Assembly (NCBI GenBank): GCA_910577365.1
Contig: CAJTMU010000027.1
Span: 1-28,098, forward strand
Length of the DNA stretch: 28,098 nt
DNA from: an uncultured Oscillospiraceae bacterium
GTDB lineage: Bacteria > Bacillota > Clostridia > Oscillospirales > Ruminococcaceae
Reading direction: 5' to 3'
Position numbers and translations under genes: made by a program. The notes under the pieces were generated by a model, which was not told the origin of the DNA, did not search any database, and saw nothing but the letters and a program-made list of their open reading frames with translations. Shown here in pieces: positions 1-5,642 of this stretch; the stretch's first letter is position 1, and each line of letters begins with the position of its first letter.

Positions 1-546
1 TGTGCAGGCAGCTATAAAAATAGTTTGTCCTGCGGGAAACAATATAAAAAGTCCTATGCTTTTGGGGTTGTATTTTTTGATTTTTTTGTTCCATATAACG
101 ATTATAGGGATAGAACAAATGGCGTAAAATATATCCGCTTCAATAGTATACCAAACAGCTGCCCACGTCATGGGTGTGACCTTAAACGGGTAATATCCCA
201 ATGTGGATATTGTATATGCGCTGAATATCATATCGACCAGCAGGGTATATAAAATAACTGTTAGCACTGCAAATATTTTAATTTTAAGTGCGTCCTTGAA
301 AAAAACAGTTACAGTAATACCAAAAATAGTGACAAATGCCGCGAAGGACAAAAGGCCATTATCCGCAAAAAAATTTGCTAAAATGTTATTTAAAGTGACA
401 CCGATTACTGTAAAAGAAAATAACGGCAGCAAAGGATTATATTTCGGTGTAAGCAAAAGTATCAACAAGCCGCAATATTCCAGATGATTTACTATCTGGT
501 GCAGAAAGAAGAACAAAAAATCAATAATTGTCTGCTCCGATATCAT
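1..546 (-). CDS. Membrane sensor, N-terminal domain (AgrC/GHKL-like histidine kinase?), partial
   Basis: An open frame runs leftward from an ATG at 546 to the window edge without a stop (182 codons), so the C-terminal part is missing. The start follows an AAGGATGG ribosome site about 10 nt upstream, and an in-frame stop lies further upstream at 589-591. The translation is almost entirely hydrophobic, with about five or six membrane segments separated by short loops, and a basic stretch near residue 157 (WNKKIKKYNPK). This layout, with a multi-pass membrane module first and a presumed cytoplasmic part later, resembles the sensor domain of AgrC-type GHKL histidine kinases common in Clostridia. 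No kinase motif is in the window, so a transporter or other membrane protein remains possible. The start overlaps the stop of a 29-codon frame (ATGA), and a consensus promoter lies at 856-885. Confidence 0.6.
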   Translation of the reverse strand, partial: MISEQTIIDFLFFFLHQIVNHLEYCGLLILLLTPKYNPLLPLFSFTVIGVTLNNILANFFADNGLLSFAAFVTIFGITVTVFFKDALKIKIFAVLTVILYTLLVDMIFSAYTISTLGYYPFKVTPMTWAAVWYTIEADIFYAICSIPIIVIWNKKIKKYNPKSIGLFILFPAGQTIFIAACT

Positions 547-632
547 ATGTATTTTTCCATCCTTTTTAAGAATCCCCTTAAGGCATTTTCACACCAACAC
601 TCAATATCTATCTTTCGACGGATTTTACGCAT
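543..632 (-). CDS. Possible 29-aa frame overlapping the membrane sensor start
   Basis: A short leftward frame (ATG at 632, TGA at 545-543) ends in an ATGA overlap with the sensor gene start at 546, the arrangement expected of translational coupling. The peptide begins MRKIRRKID and has two cysteines (CWC at residues 12-14) and a basic C-terminal half. It has no good ribosome site of its own and overlaps the preceding 28-aa frame by 25 nt. It does not look like a typical AgrD cyclic-peptide precursor. It may be a real small protein, a coupling device, or chance. Confidence 0.25.
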   Translation of the reverse strand: MRKIRRKIDIECWCENALRGFLKRMEKYI

Positions 633-694
633 AACCTTGTTGAAAATTTTAAAGGATATACAGTACATTTGCGAATTTTTACCTTGTTCTGCAT
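608..694 (-). CDS. Possible 28-aa leader peptide or small protein
   Basis: A leftward ATG at 694 is preceded by a strong ribosome site (GGAGAGG, about 5 nt away) and opens a 28-codon frame ending at TAG 610-608. The peptide (start MQNKVKIRKC) is very basic and has two cysteines (residues 10 and 22). An in-frame ATG nine codons upstream lacks a ribosome site. It is the first translatable frame behind the promoter at 856-885 and precedes a membrane sensor, so a signal or leader role is conceivable, but I do not recognise the peptide and the call rests mainly on the ribosome site. Confidence 0.3.
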   Translation of the reverse strand: MQNKVKIRKCTVYPLKFSTRLCVKSVER

Positions 695-855
695 AAAAAT
701 CCTCTCCGAAATCTTATACATTTCTACTAATATGAATATGCAATAATTACAAAATAAGCCCGAAAATATTATGGTATAATTGCCCGCTATTGCACTAAAT
801 TATCCAAAATCAAACATATACACAGACAAAAATGATAATAAGATGCTTTCTATTT

Positions 856-885
856 ATTATACCTTATGTCCAGCAGGTTTGTCAA
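856..885 (-). promoter_or_regulatory. Sigma-A promoter reading leftward to the sensor unit
   Basis: On the minus strand TTGACA (885-880) is followed after 18 bp by TATAAT (861-856), both hexamers perfect. The predicted start near 849 gives a leader of about 155 nt before the 28-aa frame at 694. It sits 4 bp past the stop of the patatin gene, so the sensor unit has its own promoter. The rest of 547-889 shows no other gene. Confidence 0.75.
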
Positions 886-889
886 GCGA

Positions 890-1720
890 TTATATTGCCA
901 GATTTGACAGAGATGAATCCGTCTCGCGCTCTCCGAGCACTATACGTTCCACAGCATCCTTTGCGTTAAAATCCAAAGTTCCGTTATTAAGTATAGAGGT
1001 GTTTCTTTCACCCAAGTATATTTCATCTGACGGGACAAGCTCAATAAATTCTGCGTCAGAAAATTCTGATTTATTGACAGTATCTTTTCCAAGATACGAA
1101 ATGATAAACCGCCTGAATCCCGCGTTGTACAGCGGTTTTATGGGACAGTTATCCTTCATTCCGCCATCGCGGTAGCTAACCGCGCCTATTTTTTCGGGAG
1201 GAAAAGCAGCTGGTATAGCGCTTGATGCTATAAGAATCTTTGTGATGGTTTCGGGGGAAAACGCTCTCATATCGAAGTATTCTGCCCTGCCTGTTTTCAT
1301 GCTTGTGCAGCAGGCAAAACATGGTATTCTTACTTTTGACAGCCGCAAATTTATTTCGTTTCCCTCAATAAGATCGATAAGTCCTTCCCGTGAAAATAAC
1401 CCCGAGTTTATTGTGCCGTTTATGCGCTCTTTTGTTATGCTTTTGTCCTCGGATCTCACATACTTTATAGCCGAGCCGATGACTTTTTCGACCGCGTCCA
1501 TCGGGTCGGCTATAACCGACTGAGATATGCTTTTCCACACTTTTTCCGCTTTTTCCGCAGGTGTGGTGGCGAACAGAGCCGCGTTTAGCGCTCCGACGGA
1601 AGCCCCTGAAAAGCCCGTTATCCTCTCGGCAATACCGGACTTTACAAGCGCCTTCCATACTCCGACTTGATAAGCGCCGCGACCTCCGCCGCCGCATAAT
1701 ACAAATCCGTATTCAGACAT
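890..1720 (-). CDS. Patatin-like phospholipase family protein
   Basis: This 276-residue protein has the parts of a patatin-fold serine lipase: the glycine-rich oxyanion motif GGGGRG at residues 10-15, the nucleophile elbow GASVG with Ser41, and the catalytic aspartate in DGG at 185-187. The family uses a Ser-Asp dyad to hydrolyse acyl esters, usually phospholipids or other lipids. There is no signal peptide or membrane segment, so the protein is probably cytoplasmic and acts on membrane or intracellular lipid. The length is normal for small bacterial patatins. The start is supported by AGGAGG about 4 nt before the ATG. It stands alone, with a divergent recombinase gene upstream and a separate promoter just past its stop. 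The exact substrate cannot be read from the sequence. Confidence 0.92.
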   Translation of the reverse strand: MSEYGFVLCGGGGRGAYQVGVWKALVKSGIAERITGFSGASVGALNAALFATTPAEKAEKVWKSISQSVIADPMDAVEKVIGSAIKYVRSEDKSITKERINGTINSGLFSREGLIDLIEGNEINLRLSKVRIPCFACCTSMKTGRAEYFDMRAFSPETITKILIASSAIPAAFPPEKIGAVSYRDGGMKDNCPIKPLYNAGFRRFIISYLGKDTVNKSEFSDAEFIELVPSDEIYLGERNTSILNNGTLDFNAKDAVERIVLGERETDSSLSNLAI

Positions 1721-1888
1721 AGATCCTCCTGACTATATAGATTATTCCGAATAGCAGTACAATTTTTACGCAGGGAATTTTTGAGAGAGCCTAAGTCAGC
1801 AATGGGGAGCAGGATTATACAAAAGAATAGGTAAATATCTAAGTAGATTTACTGTATTTGGTGCAAAATTCCTCATATCCGTCACCCC

Positions 1889-1902
1889 AATATCATGATA
1901 TT
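1889..1902. repeat. 14-bp perfect palindrome upstream of the recombinase
   Basis: AATATCATGATATT is its own reverse complement and lies about 60 bp upstream of the likely recombinase -10 box. It could be a regulator binding site. No regulator gene is adjacent and no second copy was seen. Confidence 0.35.
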
Positions 1903-1928
1903 CCCACCGTCAAGTCCATATTACCCCC

Positions 1929-1968
1929 ACACAAGTCCTTGTGTATAAGTTACCGCCTTTAGTATAAT
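1929..1968 (+). promoter_or_regulatory. Recombinase promoter with overlapping palindromic operator candidate
   Basis: TATAAT at 1963-1968 is preceded at 18 bp by a poor -35 (TTGTGT, 1939-1944). A palindrome, ACACAAG-TC-CTTGTGT (1929-1944), covers that -35 exactly, as a repressor operator or activator site would. Transcription would begin near 1975, leaving a leader of about 24 nt before the TTG start. The weak -35 suggests low or activated expression of the recombinase. Confidence 0.45.
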
Positions 1969-1998
1969 ACTTTAAAGCATATTAAAGGAGGGATTTTA

Positions 1999-2826
1999 TT
2001 GTCACTATACGAAAAAATTCGGGATTTCGAAAAAGCGCTCACAGAGCGTGAGCGTGCGGAGCGTACCGTACAAAAATACACGAGCGATCTTGAAAAGCTG
2101 GCGAAGTTCGCGGGGGATTCACCGCTTGATAAAGGACTTCTGGTGGGCTTCAAGAAGGCTATGATTAAAAAATATTCCCCATCAAGTGTAAACACCATTA
2201 TTGCGGCGGTAAACAGTTTTCTTGACTTCATGGGACAAAGCGGAATGTTGAAAATACAGCGCCGCGCGTTTCTGCCCGAGGAGCGTGAACTGACCGTTGA
2301 GGAGTACAAGCGGCTTGTTGCGGCGGCGCAGCGGGGTGGGAATACTCGGCTCGCTTTAATTTTGCAGACAATATGTGCTACGGGGATACGGGTGTCCGAG
2401 CTGAGCTTCATTACCGCCGAGGCTGTACGCGCGGGTCGAGCCGTAATTTCCTGTAAGGGAAAAAGCCGTGTGGTATTCCTGCCGGAAAAGCTGCAAAAGC
2501 TTCTCAAAAAATACCTTAAAATCAACATGATATTTAGAGGGGCGGTTTTTGTGACCGCGCGGGGAAATCCGCCAGACCGCTCTAACATCTGGCGGGAGAT
2601 GAAGCGGCTATGTGCGGCAGCTGGGGTAGAGGAGGGAAAAGTGTTTCCGCATAATTTGCGCCATCTTTTCGCAAGAACCTATTATTCGATAGAAAAGGAT
2701 CTGTCGAGGCTCGCGGATATACTCGGTCATTCTGCCGTGAACACCACAAGAATATATACCATGGAAAGCGGAAAAGTCCACCAAAAACAAATAAATCGGC
2801 TTGGGTTAGTCCTCAATACAACATAA
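1999..2826 (+). CDS. Tyrosine recombinase, likely inverts the adjacent promoter segment
   Basis: A 275-residue tyrosine recombinase of the Xer/phage-integrase fold. Residues 1-90 form the N-terminal SAM-like core-binding domain and 95-275 the catalytic domain. The catalytic set is complete: Arg131 (in TGIRVSEL), Lys155 (KGKSR), His218 and Arg221 (HNLR), His244 (LGHS) and nucleophile Tyr253 (TRIYT). It starts at TTG with AAAGGAGGG 6 nt upstream. Such enzymes cut and rejoin DNA at pairs of inverted-arm sites. Its stop codon (2824-2826) lies inside a 26-bp site whose inverted twin is 248 bp further on, with a promoter between them. The gene ends exactly at the switch, no phage or transposon genes are nearby, and the size fits dedicated phase-variation recombinases such as the RecV group. 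That it acts on these sites is inference; a chromosomal XerC/XerD role is the alternative. Confidence 0.93.
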   Translation: MSLYEKIRDFEKALTERERAERTVQKYTSDLEKLAKFAGDSPLDKGLLVGFKKAMIKKYSPSSVNTIIAAVNSFLDFMGQSGMLKIQRRAFLPEERELTVEEYKRLVAAAQRGGNTRLALILQTICATGIRVSELSFITAEAVRAGRAVISCKGKSRVVFLPEKLQKLLKKYLKINMIFRGAVFVTARGNPPDRSNIWREMKRLCAAAGVEEGKVFPHNLRHLFARTYYSIEKDLSRLADILGHSAVNTTRIYTMESGKVHQKQINRLGLVLNTT

Positions 2827-2842
2827 TGTTGATTATGTTGTA
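2817..2842 (+). repeat. Left recombination site of the invertible segment (dif-like)
   Basis: The 26-bp site is TACAACATAA, core TGTTGA, TTATGTTGTA. The two 10-bp arms are perfect inverted repeats. It matches the right site (3091-3116) at all 26 positions when one is reverse-complemented. The inner arm bases CATAA-N6-TTATG are those of the Xer dif site. The recombinase stop TAA (2824-2826) lies in the left arm, which is the same in both orientations, so inversion would not alter the protein. Confidence 0.9.
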
Positions 2843-2892
2843 AATTATCGGTGTGGGGTAGGTCTTTTCTGTTAAAATATAACTTTTTTGTA

Positions 2893-2920
2893 ATTTTATG
2901 GTATATCAAGCCTGTGTAAA
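2893..2920 (-). promoter_or_regulatory. Weak leftward promoter candidate inside the invertible segment
   Basis: Reading leftward, TTTACA (2920-2915), a 16-bp spacer and TAAAAT (2898-2893) form a poor sigma-A promoter. If functional, it would face the pilin after inversion and could give low basal expression in the other orientation. In AT-rich DNA such matches are easily chance. Confidence 0.2.
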
Positions 2921-3027
2921 AACGCCCGCGCTTTCTGTGAAAAAATTTGAAAATAAATTTTTTTGAAAATTTTCAACAAGTTTTCTAAGTGCAGGTGGAA
3001 TTTTTTTGTGTTTTTTTTGAAAAAGTG

Positions 3028-3056
3028 TTGACAAGCGAAAAAAGTTGTGATATAAT
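3028..3056 (+). promoter_or_regulatory. Consensus promoter driving the pilin operon
   Basis: TTGACA (3028-3033), exactly 17 bp, then TATAAT (3051-3056), with a TGn extended -10 directly before it. This is as strong as a sigma-A promoter can look. The predicted start near 3063 lies inside the invertible segment, so the transcript crosses the right recombination site before reaching the pilin gene. Confidence 0.9.
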
Positions 3057-3090
3057 ATGTAGTGTAAAGAATTGGCAAAGTTAATTCTTG

Positions 3091-3116
3091 TACAACATAA
3101 TCAACATTATGTTGTA
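3091..3116 (-). repeat. Right recombination site of the invertible segment (dif-like)
   Basis: TACAACATAA, core TCAACA, TTATGTTGTA: the exact reverse complement of the left site at 2817-2842. Identity stops abruptly at both outer and inner borders. Because the arms are palindromic, only the 6-bp core gives the site a direction, and the two cores point toward each other, which dictates inversion rather than deletion. In the pilin mRNA this site would form an AU-rich hairpin near +28 to +53. Confidence 0.9.
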
Positions 3117-3329
3117 AGCGCTGTTAAATTGGCGGTTATCGGGTATGCGACCCCTTGCGGGTTCATATAAAAAAGTCCGAACGTGTACGAAAAGCGAATC
3201 GGCAGATGAAACAACGCGGTACATATTCTTTTTTAATGGGCGAAAGCCAAAGATCGCGCGAATTTTCACTTTGTTGCGGCGTTTATCGGGACGCAGGGCA
3301 GAAAATCATTTTTTCAGGAGGTCTTTACT
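3117..3329 (+). other. Long untranslated leader of the pilin mRNA
   Basis: About 210 nt separate the right site from the pilin start, and the predicted full leader is about 265 nt. Possible pairings include GTGTAC (near 3183) with GTACAT (near 3220) enclosing a GCG/CGC helix, and a GGC-GAAA-GCC tetraloop hairpin near 3239-3248. Overlapping open frames here have no ribosome site and look non-coding. I compared the sequence by eye with the two c-di-GMP riboswitch classes often found before clostridial pilins and did not see their conserved cores. It could be a regulatory RNA or simply a stable leader. Confidence 0.4.
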
Positions 3330-3911
3330 ATGTTAAAGAAACTGCAATCCCTTAAAGCCAAAAAAGGCTTTACGCTGGTCGAGCTGATAGTTGTTATTGC
3401 TATCATAGCGGTTCTGGCGGCAATTCTTGTTCCCACCATGCTGGGCTATGTAACTTCTTCAAGAGTTACATCTGCAGACTCTACTGCTGCTTCCCTCAAG
3501 GATACCATAGGCAATGCTATGGTTGAAACAGATACAAAAGGCTTCAAGGTTCCACGTAGTGGTTCAATCACAGTTACACTTGGTGGTACATCTGCAGATC
3601 CGACGGTTGCTATGAAGAATAGTGATGATTCTGATGCATCCTATCCTGAGCTGATAACGGCAATAGAGGATAAAATCAAGAATGATTACAATTTTACTAA
3701 GGAATTCGCTGCTATTGTTTATATAGATGGCGGTAAGGTTGTAGGCTGCGCTTACTGTGCTGATTCTGGTGCTAATGATGATTTAACATCGATTGCCGCA
3801 ACAGATTTCACTTCCGGTTCAACCAGTTTGTGGACAGACACCGATGGTATTATGGGCGATTATGTTGTCGGCACTTCTCCCAAATTGATAAAGGATACTA
3901 CTACTTCTTAA
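3330..3911 (+). CDS. Type IV prepilin (phase-variable major pilin candidate)
   Basis: The 193-residue protein begins with a classic prepilin leader: 13 basic residues ending in Gly13, then FTLVEL and a hydrophobic helix of about 20 residues. Prepilin peptidase would cut after Gly13; Glu18 (mature Glu5) is the conserved glutamate needed for assembly. The mature protein of 180 residues has a Ser/Thr/Asp-rich globular part with a CxxC pair near residues 143-146. The start has AGGAGGT 7 nt upstream. Type IV pilins form surface fibres for adhesion, twitching or DNA uptake; in Ruminococcus albus a Pil protein binds cellulose (family knowledge, not shown here). No assembly ATPase, peptidase or platform gene is in the window, so these must be encoded elsewhere. 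It lies directly behind the invertible promoter and shares a transcript with the next gene. Confidence 0.93.
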   Translation: MLKKLQSLKAKKGFTLVELIVVIAIIAVLAAILVPTMLGYVTSSRVTSADSTAASLKDTIGNAMVETDTKGFKVPRSGSITVTLGGTSADPTVAMKNSDDSDASYPELITAIEDKIKNDYNFTKEFAAIVYIDGGKVVGCAYCADSGANDDLTSIAATDFTSGSTSLWTDTDGIMGDYVVGTSPKLIKDTTTS

Positions 3912-3917
3912 TCCCTG

Positions 3918-4145
3918 ATGTCCGAACAAAAGACTTACTTAAGAAAAAAAAGGCGCAGAAAGCGCAGGCGCTTCAGCTTTCGCCGCATAGCATGGCGTAT
4001 AGTCACACTCTCAAAAAGCATTTTTGAATCGCTGAAAAGCTACCCCGAAATCAGAAGATCCACTCCCGTGTCATTGTTTGACGTGCTGTCTGCGGTAAGC
4101 GCACTTGGCGTTATCGCCGCAACAATAGTGTGGGCTGTAATTTGA
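3918..4145 (+). CDS. Small basic single-pass membrane protein
   Basis: A 75-residue protein starting 6 nt after the pilin stop. Residues 1-25 are extraordinarily basic (KKRRRKRRRFSFRR is part of it) and the last 24 residues form one hydrophobic segment, so it resembles a tail-anchored inner-membrane protein with a cationic cytoplasmic head. It has no clear ribosome site, which suggests coupling to pilin translation, and it is in the same frame as the pilin, separated only by TAA and two codons. It sits between the pilin and a strong terminator, so it belongs to the switched transcript. I do not recognise a family. It may help pilin membrane insertion or assembly, or bind nucleic acid or phospholipid; this is inference. 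Confidence 0.6.
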   Translation: MSEQKTYLRKKRRRKRRRFSFRRIAWRIVTLSKSIFESLKSYPEIRRSTPVSLFDVLSAVSALGVIAATIVWAVI

Positions 4146-4151
4146 TAACGG

Positions 4152-4192
4152 TTTCCCCGCTGAGAACTCGGCGGGGAAAATTTTTGTTTTTT
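4152..4192 (+). terminator. Strong intrinsic terminator of the pilin operon
   Basis: TTTCCCCGC (4152-4160) pairs with GCGGGGAAA (4171-4179), and an inner GAG/CTC pairing extends the stem. A T-rich tract follows (4181-4192). It closes the switched unit 6 bp after the small membrane protein gene and insulates ddl from the switch. Confidence 0.92.
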
Positions 4193-4226
4193 GTGTCTTT
4201 TGTACCCAAAAATCTCTTTTTTCCCC

Positions 4227-4255
4227 TTGAAAATGTTTCCTTTTTATGCTATAAT
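4227..4255 (+). promoter_or_regulatory. Promoter upstream of ddl
   Basis: TTGAAA (4227-4232), 17 bp, TATAAT (4250-4255), with a TGc extended -10. The predicted start is near 4262, about 215 nt before the ddl ATG. Confidence 0.8.
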
Positions 4256-4261
4256 ATAATT

Positions 4262-4478
4262 TAAATTATTATGCTGGTTTAGGGCGCAAGTGCGAAAAAC
4301 CTGCGCAAGGGTAATTAATACGCTGAATTTAACATAAAATATTGGCAACAAATATGAAAGGACGCGATTTGAATAAGCCGACCATGCAATGCCGCAGGCT
4401 TAGTACTGCTACTTGCGGCAATTGTCCGAACTGGGGCGATATGTCAAAGTCGGCAGTATCTCGCGGTGGTGAGGGTAT
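4262..4478 (+). other. Long ddl leader with possible pseudoknot and hairpin
   Basis: The stretch holds no convincing gene. GGTTT (4276-4280) can pair with AAACC (4297-4301) while GCGCA (4284-4288) can pair with TGCGC (4302-4306); these cross, as in an H-type pseudoknot. A competing local CGC-AAGT-GCG hairpin overlaps them. Further on, TGCCGCA (4390-4396) pairs with TGCGGCA (4414-4420). I recognise no known riboswitch. A 66-codon frame at 4342-4542 lacks a ribosome site and runs into ddl out of frame. Confidence 0.35.
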
Positions 4479-5567
4479 ATGGCAAGGAAGAAGATCGCGG
4501 TGCTGTTCGGCGGCGCTTCAAGCGAACATGAGGTATCTTTGATGTCCGCCTATAATGTACTTACAAATATTCCTAAAAATAAATATAACGTTATGTGCAT
4601 TGGCATAACCAAAAAAGGGCACTGGCTGTACTATCCCGGAGAGTATGAGTATATACGCACGGGTGAGTGGGAAAATAATCCCGACTGCTGCACCGCCGTT
4701 ATAAGTCCCGACGCGCTTAACAAGGGAATAATTCTTATGGGTGAATCTGCTTATGTCCACAAGGTGGATGCGGTTTTCCCCGTGCTGCACGGCGCTAACG
4801 GCGAGGACGGAACTATTCAGGGACTTTGCGCTCTTGCGGGACTTCCCTGCGTCGGCAGCGACATGACGGGAAGCGCCGCCTGCATGGACAAGACCATAAC
4901 CCACGCTATTCTCGATACGGCAGGTATACGCACCGCGCCTTACTGTCATATCACAAAGGACGCGCTTTCGGACATCGACGGAACGTGCGATATGATTGAA
5001 AACAAGCTGGGCGGTTATCCGTTGTTTGTCAAGCCTGCTTCTGCGGGGTCATCGGTGGGAGTTTCCCGCGCGGCAAATCGCGAGGCGCTGAAAAATGGAA
5101 TTATGGTAGCGTTCGCGCACAGCGTAAAGGTGCTTATCGAAACGGAGATACGCGGCAAGGAGGTCGAGTGCGCGGTTCTTGGGAACTCACAGGGATTAAA
5201 CGGTGCTGAAGGATTGATAGCGTCCATCCCCGGGCAGATAACTTCGGAATCCGGATTTTACGATTATGACGGGAAATATGGCAGCGGCAGCAATGCGGTG
5301 CTGGATATTCCCGCGAAAATCACGCCCGAAGAAACGGAGGAGCTGCGCGAGATAGCCAAAAAAGCATATCGGGCTGTGGGCTGCAACGGCATGGCGCGCG
5401 TTGATTTTTTCGTGACAGATGAGGGAATAATACTTAACGAGATAAACACGATACCCGGGTTTACGTCTATTAGTATGTATCCCAAGCTGATGGAAAATAT
5501 GGGAATACCGTATGACGAGCTGCTTGACAGGCTCATAGAGCTTGCGCTGGAGCGATGCGGTGATTGA
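4479..5567 (+). CDS. ddl: D-alanine--D-alanine ligase
   Basis: A 362-residue ATP-grasp ligase that joins two D-alanines for the peptidoglycan stem peptide. The N-terminal GGASSEHEVSL motif (residues 11-21) supplies the first-substrate glutamate (Glu18, matching Glu15 of E. coli DdlB). The central and C-terminal ATP-grasp segments follow (FVKPASAGSSVG; ARVDFF; LNEINTIPGFT). The omega-loop region reads FYDYDGKY, the tyrosine type of D-Ala-D-Ala (or D-Ser) ligases rather than the histidine type of D-lactate-forming VanA enzymes, so it predicts no vancomycin resistance by itself. The length is typical. The ATG has a modest GGTGAGG site 4-6 nt upstream. It stands behind its own promoter and a long leader. 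Confidence 0.95.
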   Translation: MARKKIAVLFGGASSEHEVSLMSAYNVLTNIPKNKYNVMCIGITKKGHWLYYPGEYEYIRTGEWENNPDCCTAVISPDALNKGIILMGESAYVHKVDAVFPVLHGANGEDGTIQGLCALAGLPCVGSDMTGSAACMDKTITHAILDTAGIRTAPYCHITKDALSDIDGTCDMIENKLGGYPLFVKPASAGSSVGVSRAANREALKNGIMVAFAHSVKVLIETEIRGKEVECAVLGNSQGLNGAEGLIASIPGQITSESGFYDYDGKYGSGSNAVLDIPAKITPEETEELREIAKKAYRAVGCNGMARVDFFVTDEGIILNEINTIPGFTSISMYPKLMENMGIPYDELLDRLIELALERCGD

Positions 5568-5642
5568 CGGCGCGGAGAGCGTATGTCAGCTCCGCTCACA
5601 CATGAAAATTAAAAGGGTATTGTCAATGTTCCGCCCACGCAG

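Larger units (their letters stand above)
2843..3090 (+). other. Invertible promoter segment (shown in the ON orientation)
   Basis: This 248-bp AT-rich spacer lies between two identical sites in inverted orientation and holds no gene. Its right third carries a consensus promoter aimed at the pilin gene. Its left third has a much weaker minus-strand promoter candidate (2893-2920). A 14-bp palindrome, TTGAAAATTTTCAA, sits at 2963-2976 and may bind an accessory protein or bend the DNA. Swapping the segment would point the strong promoter into the 3' end of the recombinase gene. Classification as an inverton rests on site geometry and gene order; both orientations have not been observed here. Confidence 0.85.

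Noticed and set aside
775..780. Plus-strand TATAAT with extended TG
   Set aside because: No -35 at the right distance and no rightward gene follows; the leftward promoter at 856-885 explains the region better.
1959..2588. Long open frame opposite the recombinase gene
   Set aside because: It lies antisense to a recombinase with all catalytic residues, its translation is basic and Ser/Arg-rich with no family features, and it has no ribosome site.
2817..3116. Insertion sequence or integrated element bounded by the two 26-bp repeats
   Set aside because: The repeats enclose only 248 bp with a promoter and no transposase, the recombinase lies outside them, and their inverted order dictates inversion, not excision.
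3117..3329. c-di-GMP riboswitch before the pilin
   Set aside because: Expected from clostridial pilins, but by eye neither the class I nor class II conserved core is present; a covariance search would decide.
3145..3355. Two overlapping frames of 63-66 codons in the pilin leader
   Set aside because: No ribosome sites, Arg/Lys-rich translations of a structured leader, and one runs into the pilin gene out of frame.
4342..4542. 66-codon frame before ddl
   Set aside because: No ribosome site, overlaps the ddl start in another frame, and the translation has no recognisable character.
4479..5567. Vancomycin-resistance type (D-Ala-D-Lac) ligase
   Set aside because: The omega loop has the tyrosine-type YDYDGKY motif of ordinary Ddl, and no van neighbours are present.
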